NCBI RefSeq assembly: GCF_900129505.1
Contig: NZ_LT670818.1
Span: forward strand, 7,411,001 to 7,475,000
Source: Bradyrhizobium erythrophlei
GTDB lineage: Bacteria > Pseudomonadota > Alphaproteobacteria > Rhizobiales > Xanthobacteraceae
DNA: 64,000 bases
Direction of reading: 5' to 3'
Below the pieces are notes generated by a model that saw nothing but the letters and a program-made list of their open reading frames with translations, ran no database searches and had not been told where the DNA came from. Every line of letters begins with the position of its first letter. Position 1 is the first letter of the stretch. Below, piece after piece: positions 8,794 to 17,130 of this stretch. A program made the position numbers and the translations under genes.

Positions 8794-9747
8794 TCAATCC
8801 GAAGCGGACCAAGCCTGCCGCCGCACCCAGATCTCGCGGTTCTCCAGATACCAGTTCCACGTTGTCTGCAAGCCAGCCTCGAGGTCCGTTGGAGCATTGT
8901 AACCGAATTCGCTCGCCGCTTTGGCGATATTACACCAAGTCGAGTGAACTTCGCCGCTGCGGCGAGCTTCGCAATGAACCCGGATATCGCGTCCGGAAAC
9001 CTTCTTGAGCGTTGCGACGAGCGTGCGGAGCGATGTCGGCTGTCCGCAGCCGAGCTGGTAAACGCCGGTGAGCTCCCGCTTGAGCGCCGCTTCGATGCCG
9101 CGCACCAGATCGCCGACGTAAAGGTAATCGCGCTGCTGGGTGCCGTCGCCGTAGACGACGAGCGGCTCCTCGCGAATGATGCTTTTGATAAAGGCGGCCA
9201 CCACGCTCTTTTTGTGCGCCGAGCGCGGACCGTAGATGTTCGAAAAGCGCAACGTCACGCATGAGAGTCCATAGGCGCCGGCAAAGGCGGAGCAATAACC
9301 CTCCACAGCAAGCTTGGAGGCGCCGTAGGGAGAGAGCGGACAAGGTGCCATCTCTTCCGAGATCGGCGACGCTGCTTCGCCAAGCAAGGCGCCACCGGTC
9401 GAAGCATTGATGACGCGACGAACATCTGCGGCGCGGGCCAATTCGAGCAAATGGAATGAACCAGCAACATTGACTTCGAAACTGGGACGCGGATCTTCAA
9501 CGGAAGCGATAACACCGGACAGGGCCGCAAGATGTACGACGGTATCGACGCCTTGCAGGCATTCCGTCATCGTGGCTCTGTCGGTGAAATCGCCGCAAGT
9601 GAACCGTACCCCGCGCGGAAAGCTGGGACGCTGCTGCCCGACCGAGAGGTTGTCAAGCACGACGACCTCGTAGGCGCTGTTGGCCGACAAATGCTGTACG
9701 AGATTAGCACCTATGAAGCCGGCTCCGCCCGTTACAAGTACGCGCAT
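8794..9747 (-). CDS. NAD-dependent sugar epimerase/dehydratase (extended SDR)
   Basis: This 317-residue protein starts at MRVLVTGGAGFIG (ATG at 9747), so the GxxGxxG nucleotide-binding loop lies at the very N-terminus as is normal. The catalytic YxxxK is in SPYGASK (about residue 143), preceded by INASTGGALLG with the usual Ser/Thr. The sequence resembles UDP-glucose 4-epimerases and related 4,6-modifying enzymes (motifs RFSNIYGPR and GDGTQQRDYLYVGD). It sits between sqdB and the GT2 gene, in the same direction, and so probably makes or modifies the sugar nucleotide used by the transferases. The exact reaction cannot be fixed. Confidence 0.88.
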   Translation of the reverse strand: MRVLVTGGAGFIGANLVQHLSANSAYEVVVLDNLSVGQQRPSFPRGVRFTCGDFTDRATMTECLQGVDTVVHLAALSGVIASVEDPRPSFEVNVAGSFHLLELARAADVRRVINASTGGALLGEAASPISEEMAPCPLSPYGASKLAVEGYCSAFAGAYGLSCVTLRFSNIYGPRSAHKKSVVAAFIKSIIREEPLVVYGDGTQQRDYLYVGDLVRGIEAALKRELTGVYQLGCGQPTSLRTLVATLKKVSGRDIRVHCEARRSGEVHSTWCNIAKAASEFGYNAPTDLEAGLQTTWNWYLENREIWVRRQAWSASD

Positions 9748-9798
9748 GCTAGTAGATCTCGAATGAAGCATTGATCGGGGAACTGCGCAGCAATCGTA

Positions 9799-10953
9799 TC
9801 ACCACTTCGAGACACAAGGAATCTTTGTACGGTCGCAATTGCTTGCGTACTTCTTCGCGATTTCCCTGATCTCCCCGAGCAAGCTACTGTTGAGCATGAT
9901 CGGCTCGAGGCCGAGGCCGATAAGACTACGGTTTTCGACGTACAGGTCGTTAGTGTCCGCCTCTTTGCGCGGATTGGGCACATGCGAAATCGGCACCCCA
10001 GTCAATCCGGAAATCATCTCCGCCAGATCGATGAGCCTGAAGGTCTCGGTCATCTGGTTGAAGATGCGCACACGTTCGCCTTTTTGAGGCGGGTTCATAA
10101 TCGCAAGCTCGATACAACGAACGGTATCCTGAATGTTGATGAACGCCCGCGTTTGACCGCCTGTGCCATGTACGGTTAACGGAAAGCCGATGGCTGCCTG
10201 CACGAGAAAACGATTGAGGACGGTTCCATAATCACCATCATAATCAAACCGATTGATGAGCCGCTCATCGAGTGACGTCTCTTCAGTTTGCGTGCCCCAA
10301 ACGATGCCTTGGTGCAAGTCGGTGACGCGAACCTCGTCGATTTTGTTGTAGAACGCGAACAACAATTGATCTTGGGTCTTGGTCAGATGATAGATGCTGC
10401 CAGGATCGGCCGGATAAAGAATCTCCCGATGAATGACTTTACCGCCCTCCTCCACCTTAATCGGCAAATAGCCTTCCGGAATCTTCATCCCGGCGGCGCC
10501 ATAGCCGTAAACCCCCATTGTACCAAGATGAACGACGTGGCTGTCCACGCCGGCCTCGACGATCGCGGCGAGAAGATTGTTGGTGGCATTGAGATTGTTG
10601 TTGACCGTGTAACGCTTGTGATACGATGACTTCATTGAATAGGGCGCCGCGCGTTGTTCGGCGAAATGCACGATAGCGTCCGGCTGCCACTCAGCAATGA
10701 GCGTCAAAAGGCGATGATAATTCTCGGCGACGTCGAAATTGTAAAAGGAAGTAACCTTGCCGGTTATCTCTTTCCAAGCCCGAATACGTTCTCCGATCGG
10801 CCGGATTGGCGTAAGCGACGATGCCTCTAGCTCGTTGTCGATGTTGCGACGAGACAAATTATCGACGATTACCACATCGTGGTCTCGCGCCGAAAGGTGC
10901 AATGACGTAGGCCAGCCACAAAACCCGTCGCCGCCAAGAATTAAAATTTTCAA
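9799..10953 (-). CDS. sqdB: UDP-sulfoquinovose synthase
   Basis: This 384-residue SDR-type enzyme converts UDP-glucose plus sulfite to UDP-sulfoquinovose. The start is a TTG at 10953: the SQD1-type N-terminus KILILGGDGFCGWPTSLH begins right there and a very strong GGGAGGAAG sits 5 bp upstream. The longer frame to 11196 is not needed. Diagnostic stretches are VDNLSRRNIDNELE, TMGVYGYG (catalytic Thr) and SIYHLTKTQD (catalytic Tyr and Lys). It heads a leftward operon with an epimerase, GT2 and GT39. The usual partners sqdC/sqdD are not seen here, so the product may feed a glycan or lipid modification instead of, or as well as, membrane sulfolipid. Confidence 0.93.
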   Translation of the reverse strand: MKILILGGDGFCGWPTSLHLSARDHDVVIVDNLSRRNIDNELEASSLTPIRPIGERIRAWKEITGKVTSFYNFDVAENYHRLLTLIAEWQPDAIVHFAEQRAAPYSMKSSYHKRYTVNNNLNATNNLLAAIVEAGVDSHVVHLGTMGVYGYGAAGMKIPEGYLPIKVEEGGKVIHREILYPADPGSIYHLTKTQDQLLFAFYNKIDEVRVTDLHQGIVWGTQTEETSLDERLINRFDYDGDYGTVLNRFLVQAAIGFPLTVHGTGGQTRAFINIQDTVRCIELAIMNPPQKGERVRIFNQMTETFRLIDLAEMISGLTGVPISHVPNPRKEADTNDLYVENRSLIGLGLEPIMLNSSLLGEIREIAKKYASNCDRTKIPCVSKW

Positions 10954-11294
10954 TAATCTTCCTCCCTCAATCTCGCTGCCCCATGTCCGAGATGAGTGCT
11001 GAGGTGGATCCCATCGGTAGGACCACCTACAAAGTTCCATTCCCCACACGCCCTTGTCGTCCCCACTGGGCGCCCTCGATCCCCGGGTAGCCGCGAGGAT
11101 GGAGTAGGGGCCTTCTGACAGACGATTGTTTCTCCAGAATTTCTGAATTGTGGAATCATAGTGGCCGCTGGTCTGGCTGGTCGCAATCATATGCATATAT
11201 GACAGCGCTTCCTAGTTTGACGTTAACTGGCAGATCATCGATTGGACAGCATTGAAAAAAAGCGAATCTTCAAGCATGCCGAAAGCGCCGCGCC
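10954..11294. other. Divergent promoter region sqdB / GT39
   Basis: A 341-bp gap between the leftward sqdB operon and the rightward GT39 gene. It should hold both promoters. I see no gene and no clear operator. Confidence 0.5.
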
Positions 11295-12941
11295 ATGGCT
11301 ATGACTGAAGCTGTTTCTTTGGCCGCCGCCGCGCGTTCGCGCATACGCTCGATCGGCCGCCGCGGCGCCGCGCGCCTCGTCGCCTGGGCGGGCGACGAGA
11401 AATTAAGCCCGTGGCTGGTGGCGGGCTTCGTCATCCTCCACGTGGTGTTCTGGACCTTGATCCTGATGCGTTTGCGGGTGGCGCAGGATGTGCACTTCGA
11501 TGTCGCCGAGGCCTTTGCCTGGGGCCAGAAATTCCTGCTTGGCTACGGTAAGCATCCCCCGCTGTCGGGATGGGTCGCCGGCCTCTGGTTCATGCTGTTC
11601 CCGGTCACGGACTGGTCGACCTATGCGCTGGCGATGGTGACGGTCGGTGCAGGCATGATGATCTGCTGGGCGATCGCCGTGCGTGTGGTCGATCGCCGCC
11701 GCGCCTTCCTTGTAGTGGTGATGCTCGCGATCTACCCGATCTTCAATTTGAAGGGCTTCAAGTACAATCCGGATCTGCTGCAGCTGGTCACGCTGCCGCT
11801 GGTGGTCCTCGCCTATCTGGACGCGTTCGAGAAACGCACGATTCGTTCAGGCGTCTGGCTCGGGCTTGCCGGCGCGCTGGCGCTGATGACGAAATACTGG
11901 GTGCTGACGATGATCGGCGCGATCGGCCTCGCGGCACTGATTCATCCCGCGCGGATGCTGTTCCTGCGCTCGCCAGCGCCGTGGGTCGCGATCGCGACGT
12001 TGGTGGTTGCGATGGTCCCGCACTTCATTTGGCTGAAGCAGGTGGATTTCGCGCCGTTCACCTATGCCAGCGATACCTATTCGATATCAAATCATATTCA
12101 GAGCCTGGAATTGGTACTGGGCTATATCGGGCATAACATTGCTTTGCTCGCGCTGCCGTTGGTGGTCGCCGCCGTGGCGTTGGCGTGGAGCCCGCACGGG
12201 TGGATGTTGCTGCAGCGCGATCCGCGCGCCTTCGTCACACAACCATGGTCGCGCGATGCCAATTCAGACGTGCGGATGAACCAGGCACGGAATATCTGGA
12301 TCGTTCAAGGCATCGTCGCCGTCGGTCCGCTGATCGGGGCGCTAGTTTTCTCGATTTACGTCAAGACTGACTGGGGCATCTCGCTGTTCTTCCTGACGCC
12401 GCTGGCAGTGGTCGCGATTCCTCAATTGCGCCTGCGCCGGGCCGCGCTTGTGCGAGTCGTTGCGACCTGGCTGGTGATTTCGCTGCTTGTGCTGGTCGCT
12501 GCGCCGCAGATCGTTCCCATCACGATGCTGCACAATGCGACCGGCCAGTTCACCTATGGCTCACATTCGCAGCTCGCGCGTGAGCTGACGGAGCTGTGGC
12601 ATCGGCGCTTCCATTCGCGTTGGAAGGTGGTCGCCGGCGCCACCGATGTCGGCGAGCCGATGACATTCTATAGCCCCGATCACCCGATGCCGCTAACGCC
12701 GAATGAAAGCTGGTCATCGGGGCTTACGTCGCTCGACGAGGCGAACCGATATGGCTTCATCGGCATCTGCGAAGTCGGCGCCTGGAATCAGCAGGCATGC
12801 GAGGCCTGGATGAAGCGGAATGCAGCAGGTGGAGAGGAGATGGTGATCACAACGAGGCGACTCTTTCGCGGGTCTGCCGGCGCTGCGACCACATGGAACG
12901 TATTCATCGTCCCTCCGGCCAATCGTGAAGCTCCGGAGTAG
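11295..12941 (+). CDS. GT39-family membrane glycosyltransferase, second copy
   Basis: A 548-residue polytopic protein with a dolichyl-phosphate-mannose-transferase-like (PMT_2) core. A short cytoplasmic N-terminus is followed by a first helix (about 45-62), then the acidic periplasmic loop DVHFDVAEAFAWGQKF and the HPPLSGWVAGLWF motif common in this family. About ten further helices run to residue 420, then a periplasmic C-terminal domain. It is distinct in sequence from the GT39 at 6209-7990, so the locus has two different lipid-linked-sugar transferases pointing away from a shared promoter region. The donor and acceptor are unknown; cell-envelope glycan or lipid A decoration is plausible. 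Confidence 0.85.
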   Translation: MAMTEAVSLAAAARSRIRSIGRRGAARLVAWAGDEKLSPWLVAGFVILHVVFWTLILMRLRVAQDVHFDVAEAFAWGQKFLLGYGKHPPLSGWVAGLWFMLFPVTDWSTYALAMVTVGAGMMICWAIAVRVVDRRRAFLVVVMLAIYPIFNLKGFKYNPDLLQLVTLPLVVLAYLDAFEKRTIRSGVWLGLAGALALMTKYWVLTMIGAIGLAALIHPARMLFLRSPAPWVAIATLVVAMVPHFIWLKQVDFAPFTYASDTYSISNHIQSLELVLGYIGHNIALLALPLVVAAVALAWSPHGWMLLQRDPRAFVTQPWSRDANSDVRMNQARNIWIVQGIVAVGPLIGALVFSIYVKTDWGISLFFLTPLAVVAIPQLRLRRAALVRVVATWLVISLLVLVAAPQIVPITMLHNATGQFTYGSHSQLARELTELWHRRFHSRWKVVAGATDVGEPMTFYSPDHPMPLTPNESWSSGLTSLDEANRYGFIGICEVGAWNQQACEAWMKRNAAGGEEMVITTRRLFRGSAGAATTWNVFIVPPANREAPE

Positions 12942-12945
12942 CCTC

Positions 12946-13065
12946 ATGGATAGTGCCAGCATTTATCGTTTTAGCCGACCAGCCCCACAGATAATGTCGC
13001 TCTTGGCGCTAACCGTTTGCGCGATTGGTTGGGCCGGAGTTTGGCGAGAACACCCACCAGCATGA
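12946..13065 (+). CDS. Possible 39-residue single-helix membrane peptide
   Basis: An ATG 4 bp after the GT39 stop opens a 39-codon frame. It contains one hydrophobic segment, SLLALTVCAIGWAGVW, near residues 18-33. It could be a translationally coupled small membrane peptide, or the remnant of a larger gene. There is no family match and little ribosome-site support. Confidence 0.25.
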   Translation: MDSASIYRFSRPAPQIMSLLALTVCAIGWAGVWREHPPA

Positions 13066-13362
13066 GGGATTTCTACAGGAACGTCACGGGGACCTCCCGC
13101 GTTGATTCCAGGATTTTACCGACAAAGACGGCGTCGTCCATAGTAGCCCACGTCCGCTAGGTTCCCGACGCTGGATCGTAGGCACCAGCAGCGTGTTGGT
13201 GCCGGCGAACGGCTCCCATTTCGCAAGGACCATGCACCGCAGCAAGCCGCATCTCTCTTAGTTTCGTTGATCGCCGATGGTATTGGCCCGAAAAATAGCT
13301 TCTCCGTTTCTAGGATTATGCTAACGATCCGCCCGTTAACTACCGCCCAATTTGGTGATGAG

Positions 13363-14592
13363 ATGAACGCAAAGGGCTTAGCCGGAAGACTACTAATTGG
13401 TCGTCAGATTGGCGCGGTAGCAACCGCGTTCATGATTCCCGTGAGTACCAGCGGACAAGCAATCGCACTGTCCATTTTCGTTTTGTTCGCCATTCTAACT
13501 GTAGAGCGTGAAGAATGGCTGGTCACCTTCGCGATTCCCGCAGCGGGCGTTCCGGTTGGCCTATTTTTGCTAATATTGATTGGCATGTCGTGGTCGCCGA
13601 CCCCGTTTGCCCCCGGAGGGGGAGTAACTCACTATGCAAAATTGTTGCTCATTCCGGTTGCGATGGCGTGTGCTTTCACCCCCCGGGAGGCGCTTCAAAT
13701 CGGCTACGGGTTTTTGGCGGGATGTCTAGTCGTCCTGGTCCTTTCGTTTTTGTCATTTTTCATACTTCTCCCCCCTCCCTTCCGCCGCGCGATGGACGGT
13801 GTGCCGTTGAAAGACAATGCCGTTCAAAGCGGATGTTTTGCGCTATGCGCTTTCGCGCTGGCCTTGGGAGGCGTCCGCGTGTGGGTTGGGGGCAACCGGC
13901 GACGTGCAGCCGCAATGATTATCTTGGCATTAATATTCCTTGCGGACATCTTCATGATTTTCATCTCGAAGACCGGCGTCCTTATGACGGCTGCATTGGT
14001 TGGTCTATTTGTAATCCATGCTGAGGGTTGGAGACGGTTCTTGTTGGTCGCAGCTCCGATCGCACTTGTCGTGGCAATTGCGCTTTGGTCGTCGGCTCCA
14101 GCACACCGTCGTTTGGCAGAGATTGCGACCGATATACATGCCGTTGACGGTGACAAAGGGAGTTCGGAACCAACCCTCTCGACAGCTAGTCGGCTCGATT
14201 TCTGGAGCAAGGCTGTCGAATTCATTAAGGAAGCCCCGTTGTTTGGTCACGGCACCGGCAGCACCAAATCGCTGTATCAGTCTCTCGAGGCTACTAGACC
14301 GTCTCCATATGGCGAGGCTGTGCCCGACCCGCACAATCAGTTTTTTGCGATTGCTATTCAGGTCGGTCTGGCGGGCGGCGCTATACTACTCGTTATGTGG
14401 GCCGTGCATTTTTCAATGTTTATCGGCCGTAGTTTCGCAAGCGCGTTGGGGCAGGCGGTCGTTATACAGAACTTCATCGGATCGCTTTTCAATAGTCACC
14501 TGTCGACCGTCACACAGGGAATGCTGTATTGCTTGGCTGTGGGATTGCTTGGAGGCATTGTGCAGCGAGCGCCACCGAACATTGATCGCTAA
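13363..14592 (+). CDS. O-antigen ligase / Wzy_C-family membrane protein
   Basis: About 409 residues, with ten or more membrane helices. The large periplasmic loop holds the Wzy_C/WaaL signatures: RLDFWSKAVEFIKEAPLFGHGTG and, downstream, PDPHNQFF with the conserved His. Such proteins join lipid-linked glycans to lipid A core or polymerise repeat units in the periplasm. I place the start at the ATG at 13363 (GGTGATGAG upstream), which puts the first helix near the N-terminus; ATG 13318 or a TTG at 13267 are alternatives. It follows the GT39 gene and precedes an FkbM methyltransferase, and so belongs to the same surface-glycan locus. Its base composition is lower in GC than its neighbours, a hint of transfer. 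Confidence 0.85.
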   Translation: MNAKGLAGRLLIGRQIGAVATAFMIPVSTSGQAIALSIFVLFAILTVEREEWLVTFAIPAAGVPVGLFLLILIGMSWSPTPFAPGGGVTHYAKLLLIPVAMACAFTPREALQIGYGFLAGCLVVLVLSFLSFFILLPPPFRRAMDGVPLKDNAVQSGCFALCAFALALGGVRVWVGGNRRRAAAMIILALIFLADIFMIFISKTGVLMTAALVGLFVIHAEGWRRFLLVAAPIALVVAIALWSSAPAHRRLAEIATDIHAVDGDKGSSEPTLSTASRLDFWSKAVEFIKEAPLFGHGTGSTKSLYQSLEATRPSPYGEAVPDPHNQFFAIAIQVGLAGGAILLVMWAVHFSMFIGRSFASALGQAVVIQNFIGSLFNSHLSTVTQGMLYCLAVGLLGGIVQRAPPNIDR

Positions 14593-14627
14593 AGATCTCC
14601 GCAGCCAGCTTGAAATTAGCTCATAAA

Positions 14628-15371
14628 ATGAATGATATGGCATCGCGATCGATTTTACTCGACAATGCGCATTTTTTAATTCGGTGCCTACGTTATCGTT
14701 TGCGAACAGAAAAGCTTCAGATCAAAACCATGATCTGTCTCAATCTGAGGGGCGCGACGGTCTTGGATATCGGGGCAAACAAAGGACTCTATTGTTTTTG
14801 GATGATGCGCGCAGTCGGACCTTCAGGCCACGTAATCGCATTTGAAACGCAACCAGAGATGCGAAACGGCATCGAACGTCAGAAACTTCGATTTGATTGG
14901 TCCAATCTTCGAGTGATGAATGTCGCCTTATCGGATTTAGATGGGGAGATGAACCTATCTCGGCAAAGAATCGGCGACGGAAGCGCGACGCTGGACACAA
15001 TTGCCGACGAAATATTCTCGAAATTGAAATTCATTAAATGCGATGTGGAAGGGCACGAACTTAACGTGTTTTTGGGTGGCGCGCAGACAATTCGACGCCA
15101 CCGACCTGTCGTACAATTCGAGAGTACCGTTACAGATCAAAGAACACAGGATATTTTTCATTTTTTTCGTAGTCTCGGATACTCGGGGGTACTTTTATTA
15201 GGGGGTGCGTACCTTCATTACTCCAATCCTGACACCGTTCCGCACTACAAGTTTGGGATGGGAGGCCACCGAGATTTTCTATTTTTCCCACCGGAAGCGA
15301 TCGGAACGACGATCCCGTTTAATCTGTCTGAAGTGGATTCCGGACCTGGGACCAGGGATCGCCGAAATTAA
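14628..15371 (+). CDS. FkbM-family methyltransferase
   Basis: This 247-residue protein is a SAM-dependent O-methyltransferase of the FkbM type. Motif I is VLDIGANKGLYCFWM (about residue 45), followed by GHVIAFETQPEM with the ribose-binding acid. The FkbM core KFIKCDVEGHELNVFLGG lies near 140. These enzymes methylate sugars or small molecules and are common in polysaccharide loci. It begins 36 bp after the O-antigen ligase gene; the ATG at 14628 is preferred over the in-frame TTG at 14610. The stretch before the FkbM core is slightly shorter than usual. It probably caps or decorates the glycan made by this locus. Confidence 0.85.
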   Translation: MNDMASRSILLDNAHFLIRCLRYRLRTEKLQIKTMICLNLRGATVLDIGANKGLYCFWMMRAVGPSGHVIAFETQPEMRNGIERQKLRFDWSNLRVMNVALSDLDGEMNLSRQRIGDGSATLDTIADEIFSKLKFIKCDVEGHELNVFLGGAQTIRRHRPVVQFESTVTDQRTQDIFHFFRSLGYSGVLLLGGAYLHYSNPDTVPHYKFGMGGHRDFLFFPPEAIGTTIPFNLSEVDSGPGTRDRRN

Positions 15372-15402
15372 GGTGTGATCCCGCCTGCCTTTGTCCTTCA
15401 AA

Positions 15403-15755
15403 TCAAGCAGCTTCCTGCTGCTGCTTTTGCGTCTGCTGTAGGCGCTTCGGGTCAAAATCAGATCTCGATGCTCGCAACGCAATGTCTGCTTCAGGCGTCC
15501 TTTTCCGTGATGACCGCGAACTCATTGCCAAGCGGCACTCCGCCCAGGCCGAAGCGGACCGGGGCCTTGTAGTGTTCGACGTAGTTGTTTGCATGCTGGT
15601 TTGCCATTTTGTCTGCGCGGCGGCCGAAATGCTCGGCAAGTAGCTGTTGCCGCGACTGCCGAGCCCTGAATGCCCAAGCCGAGGAAATCTCGGCGGCTGT
15701 GCGGCAGCGTTGCACCCTTTTCAGTGTTTTCAGAATTCTGTTCTCCCAATGTCAC
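15403..15755 (-). pseudogene. Aldo/keto reductase remnant with Tat signal
   Basis: The pieces lie in different frames. The start (15755) reads SRRDFLGLGIQGSAVAATA, a Tat signal. After a frame change, APVRFGLGGVPLGNEF (about 15570-15520) matches the N-terminal strand of aldo/keto reductases of the D-threo-aldose dehydrogenase type. Another frame break near 15490 ends it in a glutamine-rich tail. The barrel and catalytic residues are absent, so this is a dead fragment, probably truncated when neighbouring DNA rearranged. Confidence 0.55.
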
Positions 15756-16051
15756 TACGTGGTGACGCGACGCCCTGCGGCCGTCGCGCGCTACTTCAGG
15801 CGGGGTCCAGGCCCTGCGATTTACGCCAACCCTCTGTGCTGGGCCCGGCCGATCGATGCCGAGCTGCGCCGCGATGCCAGAACGGTAACGCCAACACGTA
15901 TTCGAAGGGCGGCTCCGAAGAGGTGGTCGGCCGGGCGATCAGGTGAGGGGCGAGTACTTATACCAGCCTTCGGAAGGTCTGACTCTTTTTTGAAAAGCTG
16001 GCGCCGGCGTGATTCATTTATGACCGACTGGATTGATTCGGGAGGTCGGCG

Positions 16052-16573
16052 ATGGGCGCGGCGGTCGGTCTACGGGAGGATTTCGAGGCGGATGAGCTGC
16101 GTCGGCTCGCGGCGAAGGTGAAGGATGCCGCGCAGGCGCGACGGCTGCTGGCGCTGGCGGCGATTCGCGACGGGATGAACCGCACCGAGGCGGCCCGGAT
16201 CGGCGGCATGGACCGGCAGACGCTGCGGGACTGGCCGCACCGCTTCAACCAGTACGGGCCTGACGGTCTGATCGACATCAAGCCGACCGGGCGGCCGTCG
16301 AAGCTCTCCGACGAGCAGAAAGATGCATTGAAGCAGCTCGTCGAGACCGGCCCCGACCCGGAGAAGGATGGGGTCGTACGCTGGCGCTGCGTCGACCTGA
16401 AGCGTGTTCTCGGACAGCGTTTCGGTGTCGATCTGTCGGAGGTGAGCCTGGGGCGCGCGCTCAAGAAGCTCGGCTTCTCGCACATCAGCGCCTGGCCGCG
16501 CCATCCCGTGCAGGATCCGGAGACGATCGCGGCATTTAAAAAAACTTTCCTACGCAGGTCGCGGCGATCGTGA
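16052..16573 (+). CDS. IS630-type transposase, frame A (DNA-binding part)
   Basis: 173 residues. A helix-turn-helix (DGMNRTEAARIGGMDRQTL, about 42-60) and a second winged-helix-type segment (RCVDLKRVLGQRFGVDLSE) form the terminal-repeat-binding half of an IS630 transposase. Translation starts at ATG with GGAGG upstream. Near the end, the codons TTT AAA AAA ACT contain a run of seven A (16538-16544). A -1 slip there joins this frame to frame B and gives a typical FKKNFP junction, so the active product is probably the fusion made by programmed frameshifting. Without slippage, translation stops at 16573. Confidence 0.9.
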   Translation: MGAAVGLREDFEADELRRLAAKVKDAAQARRLLALAAIRDGMNRTEAARIGGMDRQTLRDWPHRFNQYGPDGLIDIKPTGRPSKLSDEQKDALKQLVETGPDPEKDGVVRWRCVDLKRVLGQRFGVDLSEVSLGRALKKLGFSHISAWPRHPVQDPETIAAFKKTFLRRSRRS

Positions 16574-17121
16574 CCAAACTCGCCCCGGAAACGCCGATTG
16601 AGGTCTGGTTCCAGGACGAGATGCGGGTCGGCCAGAAGAACAGCCTCGTCTACCAATGGGCCAAGAAGGGATCACGGCCGCGGCAGCCCAAGGATCAGCG
16701 CTACGAGAACGCCTATGTGTTCGGCGCCGTCTGTGCGAGCCGCGACACCGGCGTCGCCCTCATCATGCCGCAAGCCGACACCGAGGCCATGCAGGCGCAT
16801 CTCGACGCCATCGGCAAGGCCGTCGCGCCCGGCGCGCATGCGCTGCTGATCCTCGACAAGGCCGGATGGCACACGACGCGCAAACTAAAGCCACCTGCCA
16901 ATGTCACCCTCGTGCCGCTGCCACCCGCCTGTCCGGAGCTCAACGCAGCCGAGAACATCTGGCAGTATCTGCGACAGACCTATCTCGCCAACCGCGTGTT
17001 CGCGTCCTACACCGATATCCTCGACGCCTGCCAAGACGCCTGGCGAAAACTTCTCGCCGAAACCGGGCGCATCACCTCGATCGCGGCCCGCGACTGGGCC
17101 ATCATCGGTCAGCCCTTCTGA
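16570..17121 (+). CDS. IS630-type transposase, frame B (DDE catalytic part)
   Basis: 183 residues in the -1 frame relative to frame A. It holds the catalytic triad of the IS630/Tc1-mariner fold: VWFQDEMRVG (first Asp), LLILDKAGWHTT (second Asp) and CPELNAAENIWQYLR (the Glu). The order and spacing are normal, so the catalytic domain looks intact. It is expected to be expressed only as a fusion through the A-run at 16538-16544. Confidence 0.9.
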   Translation: MTKLAPETPIEVWFQDEMRVGQKNSLVYQWAKKGSRPRQPKDQRYENAYVFGAVCASRDTGVALIMPQADTEAMQAHLDAIGKAVAPGAHALLILDKAGWHTTRKLKPPANVTLVPLPPACPELNAAENIWQYLRQTYLANRVFASYTDILDACQDAWRKLLAETGRITSIAARDWAIIGQPF

Positions 17122-17130
17122 AGGCTGGTA

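Larger units (their letters stand above)
15963..17128 (+). mobile_element. IS630-type insertion sequence, complete
   Basis: A 1166-bp element with 20-bp terminal inverted repeats, 18/20 matching. The left end is CCAGCCTTCGGAAGGTCTGA (15963) and the right end, read inward, is CCAGCCTTCAGAAGGGCTGA (17128). A TA dinucleotide flanks each side (15961-15962 and 17129-17130), as expected from IS630/mariner target duplication. It carries the two transposase frames at 16052-17121. The right end lies 2 bp from the stop codon of the glycine-rich gene at 17131, so insertion left that coding frame intact. Confidence 0.92.
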
